A stretch of 64,000 bases of DNA from Paenibacillus sp. CAA11 (GCF_003060825.1 NZ_CP028922.1:2215001-2279000); one strand, 5' to 3'. Shown: positions 46,214 to 55,316, counted from the stretch's first letter. A program made the numbers and translations. The notes: generated from the sequence alone by a model not told the origin.

Positions 46214-47280
46214 TGACACAGACCCAATTAGATTATCTTATCCCGCTGCTGATGAAGTTGTTTGAGAACAGTACGGAAGCGATATTCTTCTTCGACCGTA
46301 ATGGAAAGACGATAGCTATGAATCCAGCTGCAGAAGAAATTGTAGGTGAGGATGTGCTTATCCAGCTTTATCAGGGGAAGCATCGCGCCCTATGCGCCAC
46401 CTGCCGCGGCTATACTAGCGATACAGAGGCTATAACCTGCCTGGAATGCTATTTTCAAATTCCGGAGACGGAGAATCTTAGCTCCTTCCAAGTCTATCTT
46501 GAGACAAAAGGGAAGGGGGTTGTTCCCTATACGGCCTCTTTCCATACGATAGATCCTGATTACGGGATCCGTGTGTTTATGCTGCGGGATCTAACGATGC
46601 AGTTTCAGACTCAGGAGAATTTGTATCAGAACAAGATGATGAAGCATGTTATCGAGGCACAGGAGAACGAACGCAAACGTATCTCCCGCGAGCTGCACGA
46701 CAGTGTTGCCCAAGAGCTGATGAGCGCAGTTGTCGATCTTCGGGTGCTAAAGTATATGACCCAGGATGAGCAGCTGCTGAAGAAGATGAAGCAGACCGAG
46801 GCTTCTATGACCCGCCTGCTTGACGATATCCGGAACCTGTCTGTTGAACTGCGTCCTCCTGCCCTTGATGATCTCGGATTGGAAGCAGCATTCCGCTCGC
46901 ATTTCAAGAGACTTGAACGGAATTATGGGTTCTTAATCGAATTTACCTCAGATCTGTCACAGAAGCGGTATAGGAGCGAAGTGGAGACGGTGATTTATCG
47001 GGTCTGCCAGGAAGCATTATTAAACGCGCTCAAATATGCACAGGTTGATACGGTTCATGTCTCGTTAACAGATACGGGTGAAATGCTGTATTTGCGGGTT
47101 GAAGACGAAGGTGTGGGCTTTGAGCCTGGAGACAAGCCGCTTGGAACGGGTATGGGGCTATATGGAATGCAGGAACGGGCAGAATTGGCTGGCGGAAGCT
47201 TCAGCGTTCAGTCCAGGGCTGGCTCCGGAACCAAGATCCTTTTGCAGATTCCAGTCGGAAATGAAAAAGGAGAGGACTAA
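46213..47280 (+). CDS. nreB: NreB oxygen-sensing histidine kinase
   Basis: Cytoplasmic two-component kinase. The N-terminal PAS domain contains CATC and CLEC separated by 11 residues, exactly the C-X2-C-X11-C-X2-C ligand set of the oxygen-labile [4Fe-4S] cluster of staphylococcal NreB. The dimerisation helix has the HisKA_3 motif RKRISRELHDSVAQELMS (phospho-His), and the ATPase domain has EALLNALKYA and GVGFEPG, GTGMGLYGM. Active without oxygen, it phosphorylates NreC. 355 aa, no membrane segment. Confidence 0.93.
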   Translation: MTQTQLDYLIPLLMKLFENSTEAIFFFDRNGKTIAMNPAAEEIVGEDVLIQLYQGKHRALCATCRGYTSDTEAITCLECYFQIPETENLSSFQVYLETKGKGVVPYTASFHTIDPDYGIRVFMLRDLTMQFQTQENLYQNKMMKHVIEAQENERKRISRELHDSVAQELMSAVVDLRVLKYMTQDEQLLKKMKQTEASMTRLLDDIRNLSVELRPPALDDLGLEAAFRSHFKRLERNYGFLIEFTSDLSQKRYRSEVETVIYRVCQEALLNALKYAQVDTVHVSLTDTGEMLYLRVEDEGVGFEPGDKPLGTGMGLYGMQERAELAGGSFSVQSRAGSGTKILLQIPVGNEKGED

Positions 47281-47283
47281 AGC

Positions 47284-47940
47284 ATGATACAAATTGTAAT
47301 TGCAGATGACCACGCAATCGTACGCAGCGGATTTTCGATGATCCTGAACTTTCAAGAGGATATGGAGGTCATCGGGACGGCTGCAGACGGCATGGAGGCT
47401 TATACAGTGACGGCCAAATGTCGTCCGGATATTCTGATTATGGACCTCAGCATGCCGCCGGGAGAAAGCGGGCTGATTGCTACCGGCAAGATTAAGGAGG
47501 ATTTCCCGGATACCAAGATTCTGATCTTGACGATGCATGATGACGAAGACTACTTGTTCCATGTCTTGAAGAGTGGCGCATCCGGTTATGTGCTGAAGAA
47601 TGCTCCGGACGAGGAGCTTCTGCTTGCGATCCGAACCATTTACAGCGGCGGAACCTATATTCACCCGAAAATGGCGACCTCACTGGTCCGCGAATTTATC
47701 AATAAGGATAAGGATAAACCCTCCCACTCGGATGACCCATTCGAGCTCTTATCTAAGCGGGAGCTGGAGATTCTTCCGTTGATCGCTAAGGGGTATGGGA
47801 ATAAGGAGATTGCGGAGATGTTGTTTGTTTCTGTGAAAACTGTTGAAGCTCATAAGGCTAAAATTATGGAGAAGCTGCAATTTAAGAACCGGCCGGAGCT
47901 GGTGGAATATGCGCTTAAGAAAAAATTGCTTGATTTTTGA
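47284..47940 (+). CDS. nreC: NreC nitrate-respiration response regulator
   Basis: NarL/FixJ family. Receiver domain with phospho-Asp in [14 protein letters not shown] (about residue 54), Thr and Lys switch residues in [11 protein letters not shown] and GYVLKNA, and a LuxR-type [31 protein letters not shown] then [15 protein letters not shown]. 218 aa. It probably activates narG, narK and ywiC through the palindromes described there. Follows nreB by 3 nt. Confidence 0.93.
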   Translation: MIQIVIADDHAIVRSGFSMILNFQEDMEVIGTAADGMEAYTVTAKCRPDILIMDLSMPPGESGLIATGKIKEDFPDTKILILTMHDDEDYLFHVLKSGASGYVLKNAPDEELLLAIRTIYSGGTYIHPKMATSLVREFINKDKDKPSHSDDPFELLSKRELEILPLIAKGYGNKEIAEMLFVSVKTVEAHKAKIMEKLQFKNRPELVEYALKKKLLDF

Positions 47941-47964
47941 TCAATATCAACGAATGTGCAAACT

Positions 47965-48027
47965 AAAACACCTTCAAGGAAATACATGCCATCCCGCAAG
48001 AGATGGGCATTACCTTGAAGGTGTTTT
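47965..48027. terminator. Bidirectional terminator between nreC and the MFS gene
   Basis: AAAACACCTTCAAGG pairs with CCTTGAAGGTGTTTT, enclosing a second stem ATGCCATC/GATGGGCAT. A/T runs flank both ends. Confidence 0.85.
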
Positions 48028-48028
48028 G

Positions 48029-49243
48029 TTACTTCAGACGACTCTTACTAAGTTCTTCGCGGCCAAGCATACTCTTGAGAGCAAGAACAAAGCTGATAAA
48101 AATAACTATGCTGGCCGTGATATAAGGGAAGGTAATATTAATATCGAATAACACACCCGCAATTAGGGGCCCTAGGATGTTCCCCATGCTTGTGAATGAC
48201 GAATTTAATCCGGCAATGTACCCTTGCTGCTGGCCGGCGAGCTTGGACATATATGTTCCAATAGCCGGACGAAGAATATCAATTGATAAGAACAGGACAA
48301 AGGTTACAGCTAATACGGTCCAGTAACTATTTGCAAACAGTACAAGTAATGTGAATACGGCTGCCGTAAGCAAAGTTAACTTGATGATCTTGCCTTCTCC
48401 AAACGTGTTAAGCAGCCAGCCGAAAGCTGTTAACTGTACAACTGCCCCTGCAATCGAGGTGAAGGTGATGATAAAGGCAATATCTTTAGGTGTATAAGAG
48501 AACTTATGATCCATGAAGAGACTAAATACCGTTTCAAAGTTAGCCAGTCCAAAAGAGGCTACCAGGACAATAATCAGGCTTATAAAATAGGGCTCCCGGT
48601 AGACTAACATCAGTTGATTGAAGATTCCTGGTTTCTTCTCATTCGCTGCAGCAAGGGAATCCTCCGGAGCATGCTGTTCGGGCTTGGAATCAGGCAGCAC
48701 AAACAAGGTGATGATTGCCGCGAAGGCACCAGCTATTCCAGCGGTATAGAAGGGGACTCGGATTCCGTATTCTGCTAGGTAACCACCAATACCGGGACCA
48801 ATCACGAAGCCTGTAGTAATTGCTGCATTAATAAGGCCCATACCTTTAGCACGCTCTTCATTGTTTGTCATATCGGCCACATAAGCCATGACTGACGGCA
48901 TAACCAGCGCAGAGCCAATTCCACCTACGATTCGGGCAAGGAAGAGAAGGACCGGATGACTAGCAACTCCGAAGAGCCATTCAGATAGAGCAAAGAGAAC
49001 AATACCTGCTATGATATTCTTCTTGCGTCCAATGGAGTCTGAAAGCTTACCTGCTAAGGGAGAAAATAACAGCTGGCTTAAAGAAAAAGCGGCGACCATA
49101 AAACCGAGGAAGCTGCCGTTCAGATGCAGTTCATTCATGAAGGTGGGCATTACTGGAATGACAAGCCCAATACCTGTAAACACAAGCAGGATATTAAACA
49201 TAAGAATTGGAATTGCGAAGCGATTACGAGCTAATAATGACAT
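48029..49243 (-). CDS. MFS multidrug efflux protein (Bmr/Blt/NorA type)
   Basis: 404 aa with 12 predicted helices. LSQLLFSPLAGKLSDSIGRKKNI holds the MFS motif A in the first cytoplasmic loop, and GFVIGPGIGGYLAEYG is motif C of drug:H+ antiporters. Drug range unknown. It is transcribed from the tetR gene 32 nt upstream, so the pair is an autoregulated efflux unit inserted between the nre genes and narK. Confidence 0.9.
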   Translation of the reverse strand: MSLLARNRFAIPILMFNILLVFTGIGLVIPVMPTFMNELHLNGSFLGFMVAAFSLSQLLFSPLAGKLSDSIGRKKNIIAGIVLFALSEWLFGVASHPVLLFLARIVGGIGSALVMPSVMAYVADMTNNEERAKGMGLINAAITTGFVIGPGIGGYLAEYGIRVPFYTAGIAGAFAAIITLFVLPDSKPEQHAPEDSLAAANEKKPGIFNQLMLVYREPYFISLIIVLVASFGLANFETVFSLFMDHKFSYTPKDIAFIITFTSIAGAVVQLTAFGWLLNTFGEGKIIKLTLLTAAVFTLLVLFANSYWTVLAVTFVLFLSIDILRPAIGTYMSKLAGQQQGYIAGLNSSFTSMGNILGPLIAGVLFDINITFPYITASIVIFISFVLALKSMLGREELSKSRLK

Positions 49244-49275
49244 TTTTGCTTTACCTCTCTATATTTATGTATAAG

Positions 49276-49890
49276 TTAGGATTGCCTTGAATCCTCATTA
49301 AAAATACCATCCAAGATCACTCGGATTGCTGTTCTATACATAGCCAACGCCTCACTGAGCTCAATCGTGCGCTTGGCGATCTGGGTGAGACCAAGCCATA
49401 ATCCTTCTAATAGAATGGCGAGATGGCTCACATCATACCCACTCTTAATTTCACCTTGGTTGATTCCTTCCTGGAGGAGTTTCTTATAGAACTCAACATG
49501 GCTCATTAGCATTTCTGTATAGCGTTTATCAACATCCCCGGTTTTATCTTCAATATAAAGAAACTCGTCGGCAGCTTTGGTTAGAGGATGGTTAAAGTCG
49601 TCTTCTATCAGCAGCTCGGCTAGGGCGAATAGCTTATCCCGAGTGGACGCGTATTTGGCTTCCTTCTCATACCATTGTTGTTCCCACTCTATGTCCCATT
49701 CCTCAAGCAGGTGCAGGAAGAGACCTTCTTTGCTTTTGAAATGATAGTAGATATTTCCCTTACTGCAGTTCGTAGCCGCAACAATATCCTCAATAGAGGT
49801 CCCTTTGTAGCCCTTTTGAGCAAAAAGAGTCTTGGCCGCAGCTGCAATTTTATTTTTGGTTTGGTTGGCAAGAAGCTGTTTTTTATTCAT
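49276..49890 (-). CDS. TetR/AcrR-family regulator
   Basis: 204 aa. The N-terminal HTH reads IAAAAKTLFAQKGYKGTSIEDIVAATNCSKGNIYYHFKSKEGLF (parts: LFAQKGYKGTSIEDIV and SKGNIYYHFKSKE), typical AcrR; the rest is a helical ligand-binding domain. It probably represses itself and the MFS gene through the palindrome at 49919-49932. Confidence 0.92.
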   Translation of the reverse strand: MNKKQLLANQTKNKIAAAAKTLFAQKGYKGTSIEDIVAATNCSKGNIYYHFKSKEGLFLHLLEEWDIEWEQQWYEKEAKYASTRDKLFALAELLIEDDFNHPLTKAADEFLYIEDKTGDVDKRYTEMLMSHVEFYKKLLQEGINQGEIKSGYDVSHLAILLEGLWLGLTQIAKRTIELSEALAMYRTAIRVILDGIFNEDSRQS

Positions 49891-49918
49891 AGGGCGATAA
49901 CCTTTCCTTTTATTATAC

Positions 49919-49932
49919 TGAACGTTCGTTCA
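49919..49932. promoter_or_regulatory. Probable TetR operator
   Basis: TGAACGTTCGTTCA: inverted half sites TGAAC/GTTCA around GTTC, with the overlapping palindrome GAACGTTC. It lies 29 nt before the tetR start codon on the minus strand. Confidence 0.65.
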
Positions 49933-49992
49933 ATGAAATGATATCAGATAGGGAATTAAAACACAATCTTCGCTGAAGAATCCGGACTTATA

Positions 49993-50058
49993 TCGGGGAT
50001 TCCCTTGCCCGGGAGAGGGGACTCCCCTATATCTGCAATTTCAGAGTAGGAATACAAT
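49993..50058 (+). promoter_or_regulatory. narK promoter with two NreC-like palindromes
   Basis: TCGGGGATTCCCTT (49993-50006) and the near-perfect AGGGGACTCCCCTA (50016-50029) resemble AGGG-N4-CCCT, the second with a 3-5 nt centre depending on alignment. A TACAAT -10 lies at 50053-50058. Confidence 0.5.
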
Positions 50059-50116
50059 AGGATAAGAAACTGTAACTCTGGGATTTTCCAGTTAAATTGT
50101 AGAAAAGGTGAGTAGA

Positions 50117-51640
50117 ATGATTAGAAAAATGCAGCTGCCTCTGCAAACTTTGAATCTGATCGTCGGATTTGCGATCTGGGTGATTATCTCATCCTTGATG
50201 CCCTTTATTACGGATGACATTCAGATTCCTGCAAGCAAATTATCCATGGTGACGGCCATACCTGTGGTCCTTGGCTCTGTTTTACGAATTCCGTTAGGTT
50301 ATTACGCTAACATTTTTGGAGCAAGAATCATATTTTTGGTCAGCTTTGTCCTCCTGCTGTTCCCCGTTTATTACATAAGTGAGGCTTCAAGCTTGACTGA
50401 TCTCATCATCGGGGGGTTGTTCCTCGGGATCGGCGGGGCGGTGTTCTCCGTTGGTGTTACCTCGCTTCCCAAATACTATCCTAAAGAGAAGCATGGTTTG
50501 GTTAACGGTGTGTACGGTATGGGGAATATCGGAACTGCGGTTACAACCTTCTCAGCACCGATCATAGCTAAACAAATTGGATGGGCTCCTACAGTCAAGC
50601 TGTATCTGATTCTCCTGCTGGTCTTCATCGTGCTGAACCTCTTCTTGGGAGACCGTAAAGAGGTCAAGGTCAAAACGCCGATTATCGAACAGATGAAGGG
50701 TGTATATAAGAATCAAAAGCTGTGGTTCTTCTCGCTCTTCTATTTCATTACTTTTGGTTCCTTTGTAGCGTTTACGGTATATCTGCCAAACTTCCTCGTT
50801 TCGAATTTTGAACTGGATAAAGTGGATGCTGGTATGCGGACGGCAGGCTTTATCGCGGTCGCCACTTTCCTTAGACCAGTAGGCGGATGGCTGGCAGACC
50901 GCTTTCAGCCTTTGTTTCTTCTTATGGGGACATTTGCCACTTATACTTTGGCGGCTATTCTCCTGGCCTTCTCGCCATCCATTGGTCTATATTCGGTAGG
51001 AAGCCTGGCTATTGCTGTGTGTGCAGGTATCGGAAACGGGGTTATCTTCAAGCTCGTTCCATTCTATTTCAACAAGCAAGCCGGCGTGGTGAACGGGATT
51101 GTCTCTATGATGGGCGGTCTTGGCGGCTTCTTCCCGCCTATTATGTTATCGGCGATTCATAGTGCAACCGGTCAATATGCCATCGGATTTATGCTCTTGT
51201 CCCAGGTAGCGCTCGCCAGCCTGGTGCTGGTGGTCTGGATGTACTATCAAGACCGCTTATCCCTGCAATCCGAGGTCTTTAACTCGACAGGACAGGGAGT
51301 TCTCGTTACAGACATTTCCGGCACGATTATGGCGGTGAACCCTGCGTTCTGTCAGCTTACAGGCTATTCGGAGGAAGAAGTGGTAGGAGAGAAGCCAAGC
51401 GTACTCAAATCCGGACGCCAGCCTAAAGAGTTCTATAATCAGATGTGGGCGGAAATTAAGGAGAAGGGCATTTGGCAGGGAGAGATCTGGAACAAACGTA
51501 AGAATGGTCAGCAGTATTTACAGTGGCTAACTATTAGTGCGGTGAAGGATGAGACGGGAGAAGACGTCCGCTATGTAGGCACGTTCAATGATATTACAGG
51601 GGAGAAGTCTAAGAAAACTGTACAGGGAAGAAGCTCTTGA
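50117..51640 (+). CDS. narK: NarK-type nitrate/nitrite transporter fused to a PAS domain
   Basis: 507 aa. Residues 1-375 form a 12-helix MFS transporter of NarK/NasA type: GLVNGVYGMGNIGTAVT and NGIVSMMGGLGGFFPPIM are the two nitrate-signature regions (GNxG and GxxGG), and RIPLGYYANIFGAR is the first-loop motif. Residues about 378-495 are a full PAS domain (STGQGVLVTDISGTIMAVN, FCQLTGYSEEEVVGEKPSVL, WQGEIWNKRKNGQQYLQWL, GTFNDIT) ending in a short Lys-rich tail. Ordinary NarK stops at about 395-430 aa. ATG 50117 follows AAAGGTGAG by 6 nt. No kinase or cyclase output domain is attached, so the PAS may regulate transport or bind a partner. Upstream NreC-like sites fit anaerobic induction. Confidence 0.9.
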   Translation: MIRKMQLPLQTLNLIVGFAIWVIISSLMPFITDDIQIPASKLSMVTAIPVVLGSVLRIPLGYYANIFGARIIFLVSFVLLLFPVYYISEASSLTDLIIGGLFLGIGGAVFSVGVTSLPKYYPKEKHGLVNGVYGMGNIGTAVTTFSAPIIAKQIGWAPTVKLYLILLLVFIVLNLFLGDRKEVKVKTPIIEQMKGVYKNQKLWFFSLFYFITFGSFVAFTVYLPNFLVSNFELDKVDAGMRTAGFIAVATFLRPVGGWLADRFQPLFLLMGTFATYTLAAILLAFSPSIGLYSVGSLAIAVCAGIGNGVIFKLVPFYFNKQAGVVNGIVSMMGGLGGFFPPIMLSAIHSATGQYAIGFMLLSQVALASLVLVVWMYYQDRLSLQSEVFNSTGQGVLVTDISGTIMAVNPAFCQLTGYSEEEVVGEKPSVLKSGRQPKEFYNQMWAEIKEKGIWQGEIWNKRKNGQQYLQWLTISAVKDETGEDVRYVGTFNDITGEKSKKTVQGRSS

Positions 51641-51728
51641 TTTATAAATGAGATACGAGTGAACCATTCGGTGGAAGGGCGGAATCGGCAGCTCACATCA
51701 TGAACGACAAAAAAGGGGAGGGGCCATT

Positions 51729-52742
51729 ATGACTAGAGATATCATAGAGGATCAGCATCATCGGCCTGTTCGGGATTTAAGAATATCTGTGACGGATCGC
51801 TGTAATTTTCGCTGCACTTATTGCATGCCGAAGGAGCTGTTTGGTGATGACTATGCGTTTCTCCCCAAGGACAAGCTGCTGACATTCGAAGAGATTCACC
51901 GGCTCACCAGGCTCTTCGTATCTCTGGGCGCGAAGAAAGTTCGCTTAACCGGCGGTGAACCGCTGCTAAGGCGCGGCCTCCCAGATTTGGTTGTGTCCCT
52001 GCTAGCCATTGAGGGTGTCGAGGATATAGGCTTAACAACCAATGGACTGCTTCTTGGACAGCAGGCACGCTCGTTATATGATGCAGGGCTTCGCCGGCTC
52101 AATGTCAGCTTGGATGCCCTGGACCCTGAGTTGTTCGGAAGAATAAACGGCCGCGGCATTAAGCCTGACGTGATCTTGAAGAACATTGAGCATGCCCAGG
52201 CCATTGGCTTTGATATAAAAGTGAATATGGTTGTGCAAAAGAACGTGAACGATTGCGAAATGCTGCCGATGGCTGTTTATTTCAAGAAGAGAGGCATTTC
52301 CCTAAGATTTATTGAATTCATGGACGTCGGCAATGACAATGGCTGGAGCTTTAAGAAAGTAGTAACCAAGCAAGAAATGATTGAGCGCTTGCGTAAGGTA
52401 TACGAGTTGGAGCCTGTGGAACAAGGCTATTTCGGTGAGGTTGCGAAACGGTATCGGTATTTGGATGGAGGAGCCGAGGTAGGGTTCATCAGCTCGGTCT
52501 CCGAGTCGTTCTGTTCATCCTGCACCCGGGCTAGATTGTCTTCAGAAGGGAAAATGTATACTTGCTTGTTCGCGTCCACAGGCTATGACTTACGCGATAT
52601 GCTTCGCAGTGGAGCCGACGATGAAGCGTTACGTACTGCCATTAGGCAGGTTTGGGAGCGAAGAAGCGACCGTTATTCTGATGAGCGTACAGAGCAATCG
52701 GCTCAGAGAAAGAAGATCGGCATGTCTTATATAGGCGGATAG
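51729..52742 (+). CDS. moaA: GTP 3',8-cyclase MoaA (molybdenum cofactor synthesis)
   Basis: Radical-SAM enzyme of the first step of Mo-cofactor synthesis. [10 protein letters not shown] holds the SAM-binding cluster Cys, [11 protein letters not shown] the next motif, and [20 protein letters not shown] the second cluster that binds GTP. The C-terminal double Gly (YIGG) needed for activity is present. 337 aa. Mo cofactor is needed by NarG, which explains its place after narK; the remaining moa/moe genes are not in the window. GGGGAGGGG precedes ATG. Confidence 0.95.
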   Translation: MTRDIIEDQHHRPVRDLRISVTDRCNFRCTYCMPKELFGDDYAFLPKDKLLTFEEIHRLTRLFVSLGAKKVRLTGGEPLLRRGLPDLVVSLLAIEGVEDIGLTTNGLLLGQQARSLYDAGLRRLNVSLDALDPELFGRINGRGIKPDVILKNIEHAQAIGFDIKVNMVVQKNVNDCEMLPMAVYFKKRGISLRFIEFMDVGNDNGWSFKKVVTKQEMIERLRKVYELEPVEQGYFGEVAKRYRYLDGGAEVGFISSVSESFCSSCTRARLSSEGKMYTCLFASTGYDLRDMLRSGADDEALRTAIRQVWERRSDRYSDERTEQSAQRKKIGMSYIGG

Positions 52743-52752
52743 TTGCTATGAT

Positions 52753-52798
52753 AAAAAAGAGTTTTATTACCTCAACTGGTAATAAAGCTCTCTTTTAT
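52753..52798 (+). terminator. Terminator after moaA
   Basis: AAAAGAG-TTTATTACC / GGTAATAAA-CTCTCTTTT followed by ATTT. Confidence 0.85.
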
Positions 52799-52824
52799 TT
52801 AAATGCTGCATACTTTTGAATCCT

Positions 52825-53091
52825 TCAGCTGTTAATGGAGGTGCTTTGTTTGTCATTCTTGGCTGATTCGAAGTTCCCGGTACCCACACGGCGGCGTATT
52901 TCTTCTTCGCTAAGCGGGCTTCCCACTTGTCCGGTTGGAATCTCGACTGTACCAGGCTCAACTTCAGCGCGTTCTACTCGTGCAAAACCCTCGTTCGTCA
53001 AACGGCCGACTCGCTCCCGTTCCTGTCTAGTTAAAGACAGGGTATCTTGAGCTTGTGAATAAATAAGTTTCCTAAAGTAGGTTGAAATCAT
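52825..53091 (-). CDS. Possible small hydrophilic protein
   Basis: An 88-codon frame with a composition of a real soluble protein: LTRQERERVGRLTNEGFARV and PTGQVGSPLSEEEIRRRVGT, rich in Glu/Arg/Gly. No good ribosome binding site is seen before ATG 53091, and no family is recognised. The plus-strand frame over the same bases is rich in Ser/Pro/Arg and looks like its shadow. Could be a decayed or a lineage-specific gene. Confidence 0.35.
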   Translation of the reverse strand: MISTYFRKLIYSQAQDTLSLTRQERERVGRLTNEGFARVERAEVEPGTVEIPTGQVGSPLSEEEIRRRVGTGNFESAKNDKQSTSINS

Positions 53092-53125
53092 TAAATAAGT
53101 ATATATCCTTCAAGGACGATGTTGA

Positions 53126-53650
53126 ATGAAGAAGCCGTTTATTTACGTGATTGTTCTGTTATGGGCCATGGTCCTGGCTCTCAGCGGATGCGGTGGAAAT
53201 AGTGGAAATCAAGGTGTTTCCCCTAATCCGTCCAGCCCATCGGATAACAATGTGGCAATTTGAACAAAACGGCTCCAGCATTCTAGTGAAATTCACGTCA
53301 GTGAATACAGACCGTTATAAATGGGAGAATGCCGAGCTATTCTAGCCAGCAGGAGCGGCATACGAGGTGGATCTCTGGATACAAAAAGGTGCTGGCACCG
53401 TAGTTTCGGTGCCAGCTCTCTCACACCCTATTCTGGTCGAGCTGCCTTACTCAGCTTCAGCAGGATCGGAGTCTACAATCGGTGTTAACAGATGGAACAA
53501 GTCGCAATCCTCTTCAGTGGGAATATGTAGGAGGGACCTTAGATTCCAAACCCAAGAAGGTTAGTGTTCTGCTGAATACGTTTGGCACAATATGCCGCAA
53601 TTTCATAGGACAAAGTGTTCCGGGATGTCCCTTCATCGCATTGGACATAT
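53126..53650 (+). pseudogene. Decayed lipoprotein / surface-protein gene
   Basis: ATG 53126 opens a lipoprotein signal (VLLWAMVLALSGC then GGNSGNQG) that stops after 45 codons. A shifted frame continues WQFEQNGSSILVKFTSVNTD and ends at a TAG (53343-53345); beyond the stop, the same frame reads YEVDLWIQKGAGTVVSVPAL then HPILVELPYSASAGSESTIG, and after another shift WEYVGGTLDSKPKKVSVLL. The last parts resemble repeats in S-layer-homology surface proteins (ILVELPYS...W...VGGTLD). A hairpin GCTGGCACCG/CGGTGCCAGC lies at about 53390-53415. At least two frameshifts and one stop mark it as dead. Confidence 0.55.
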
Positions 53651-53761
53651 GGTGAAATTCGTTCACTTTCATCTAAACATTTGGTCATTGAACACTCTCT
53701 GTAATGTGTTCTTCGGGCAAAGCCTCGAGAATAAAGAAATGTAAATTACATTCTGTTTACA
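53651..53761 (+). other. Short gap upstream of putP
   Basis: No coding content seen. It probably contains the putP promoter; TGTAAATTACATTCTG (53741-53756) includes the palindrome TGTAAATTACA. Confidence 0.35.
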
Positions 53762-53829
53762 GTTCCCCCTCTTGAAAGTAAAATGAATAAATGCTTGATA
53801 TTTTTGACCAAGGCATCAAGAGGGGGAAC
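53762..53829 (+). promoter_or_regulatory. Long-range stem that sequesters the putP ribosome binding site
   Basis: GTTCCCCCTCTTGA (53762-53775) is the exact reverse complement of TCAAGAGGGGGAAC (53816-53829), a 14-bp stem around a 40-nt loop. The right arm contains the AGAGGGGG ribosome binding site of putP (TTG 53835). Transcripts that include the left arm would be poorly translated, so this looks like translational control or a guard against read-through translation. Confidence 0.6.
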
Positions 53830-53834
53830 TTTGT

Positions 53835-55316
53835 TTGAGTGTACAGTTTGGCACTTATGTAACTCTAGGAATTTACTTCATAGGAATGCTGCTGATCGGC
53901 TGGTACGCCTACCGTAAGTCGACCGGCGATCTGGAAGGGTATATGCTTGGGGGCAGAGGAGTAGGACCAGTAGTAACGGCGTTATCGGCCGGGGCTGCCG
54001 ATATGAGCGGCTGGATGCTCATGGGCCTGCCGGGTTCGGTGCTTATTGCCGGTATATCGGGAATGTGGATTGTCGTAGGCCTTAGTATTGGAGCTTATCT
54101 AAACTATGTTTATGTCGCCCCGCGTCTCAGAATCTATACCAAGGTAGCCCGCGACTCAATAACGATTCCAGATTTTTTTGAGAATCGCTTTAGAGATCGG
54201 TCTCGTCTTCTGAAGCTGATCTCAGCTGCTGTTATTTTTGTTTTCTTTACATTCTATACGTCTTCAGGCATGGTATCTGGCGGGCGGTTCTTTGAATCGG
54301 CATTTGGGATGGATTACAGATTCGGGCTGTTTTTGGTTACCTTCATTGTCATTGCTTATACGCTATTTGGCGGTTATTTGGCAGTGAGCTTAACAGATTC
54401 TGTACAGGGTCTAATTATGTTTGCTGCACTCGTTACCATTCCAGCAGTTGCGATCTACAACCTGGGCGGCTTTAAACACACTTTCGATATCATTCATAGT
54501 GTGGACCCGGCCCATTTTAATATTCTGAAAGGTGTAAAAGTGCTGGGTATTATTTCTCTGCTGGCATGGGGCCTCGGTTACTTTGGACAGCCGCATATTC
54601 TGGTGCGCTTTATGTCTATCACATCAGCTCGGGAACTCAAGACGGCCCGGCGGATTGGGATCAGCTGGATGGTGATCGGATTGATCGGAGCTTCCATGAT
54701 TGGCTTAGTAGGGTTTGCCTATATCCATGCGAACCATCTGAAGCTGGATGATCCGGAGACGATCTTTGTATTGTTCTCAAATATCCTCTTCAATCCTTAT
54801 GTAACGGGTATTCTGCTCGCTGCGCTGCTCGCGGCCATTATGAGCACCATTTCCTCCCAGCTGCTCGTGACAGCAAGCGCCGTGACAGAGGACTTCTACC
54901 GTGCCTTCTTGCGCCGTGAGGCTTCCGACAAAGAGCTGGTGCGGGTCGGCCGTCTATCCGTGCTCGGTATTGCCTTGATTGCTCTTGCCATGTCTTATTC
55001 CCCGAATGACACCATACTTAATCTGGTCGGATATGCCTGGGCGGGGTTTGGATCTTCATTTGGACCTGCAATTCTGCTTAGTCTGTTCTGGAAACGGATG
55101 AATGGTTGGGGGGCAATTGCCGGTATTGTGATCGGTGCAGTGACCGTCATTTTGTGGGTTCTACTTGGGCTATCCGGTACGCTGTATGAGATGATTCCGG
55201 CATTTGCGGCCAGCTTGATTGCCATCGTGGTCGTCAGCTTGCTCACCTCTAAACCCAACGCGGAAATCATCAGCGAATTTGAACAAACAAAGCGGGAACA
55301 TCTTGAGATGGTATAA
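53835..55316 (+). CDS. putP: Sodium/proline symporter PutP
   Basis: Sodium:solute symporter with 12-13 helices. GYMLGGRGVGPVVTALSAGAADMSGWMLMGLPG is the PutP N-terminal signature (split as MLGGRGVGP and SAGAADMSGWMLMGLPG), LFGGYLAVSLTDSVQGLIM the Na+/substrate region, GYFGQPHILVRFM the sodium-solute motif and SSQLLVTASAVTEDFY the next. 493 aa. TTG start. Proline uptake for nutrition or osmotic adjustment. Confidence 0.94.
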   Translation: MSVQFGTYVTLGIYFIGMLLIGWYAYRKSTGDLEGYMLGGRGVGPVVTALSAGAADMSGWMLMGLPGSVLIAGISGMWIVVGLSIGAYLNYVYVAPRLRIYTKVARDSITIPDFFENRFRDRSRLLKLISAAVIFVFFTFYTSSGMVSGGRFFESAFGMDYRFGLFLVTFIVIAYTLFGGYLAVSLTDSVQGLIMFAALVTIPAVAIYNLGGFKHTFDIIHSVDPAHFNILKGVKVLGIISLLAWGLGYFGQPHILVRFMSITSARELKTARRIGISWMVIGLIGASMIGLVGFAYIHANHLKLDDPETIFVLFSNILFNPYVTGILLAALLAAIMSTISSQLLVTASAVTEDFYRAFLRREASDKELVRVGRLSVLGIALIALAMSYSPNDTILNLVGYAWAGFGSSFGPAILLSLFWKRMNGWGAIAGIVIGAVTVILWVLLGLSGTLYEMIPAFAASLIAIVVVSLLTSKPNAEIISEFEQTKREHLEMV

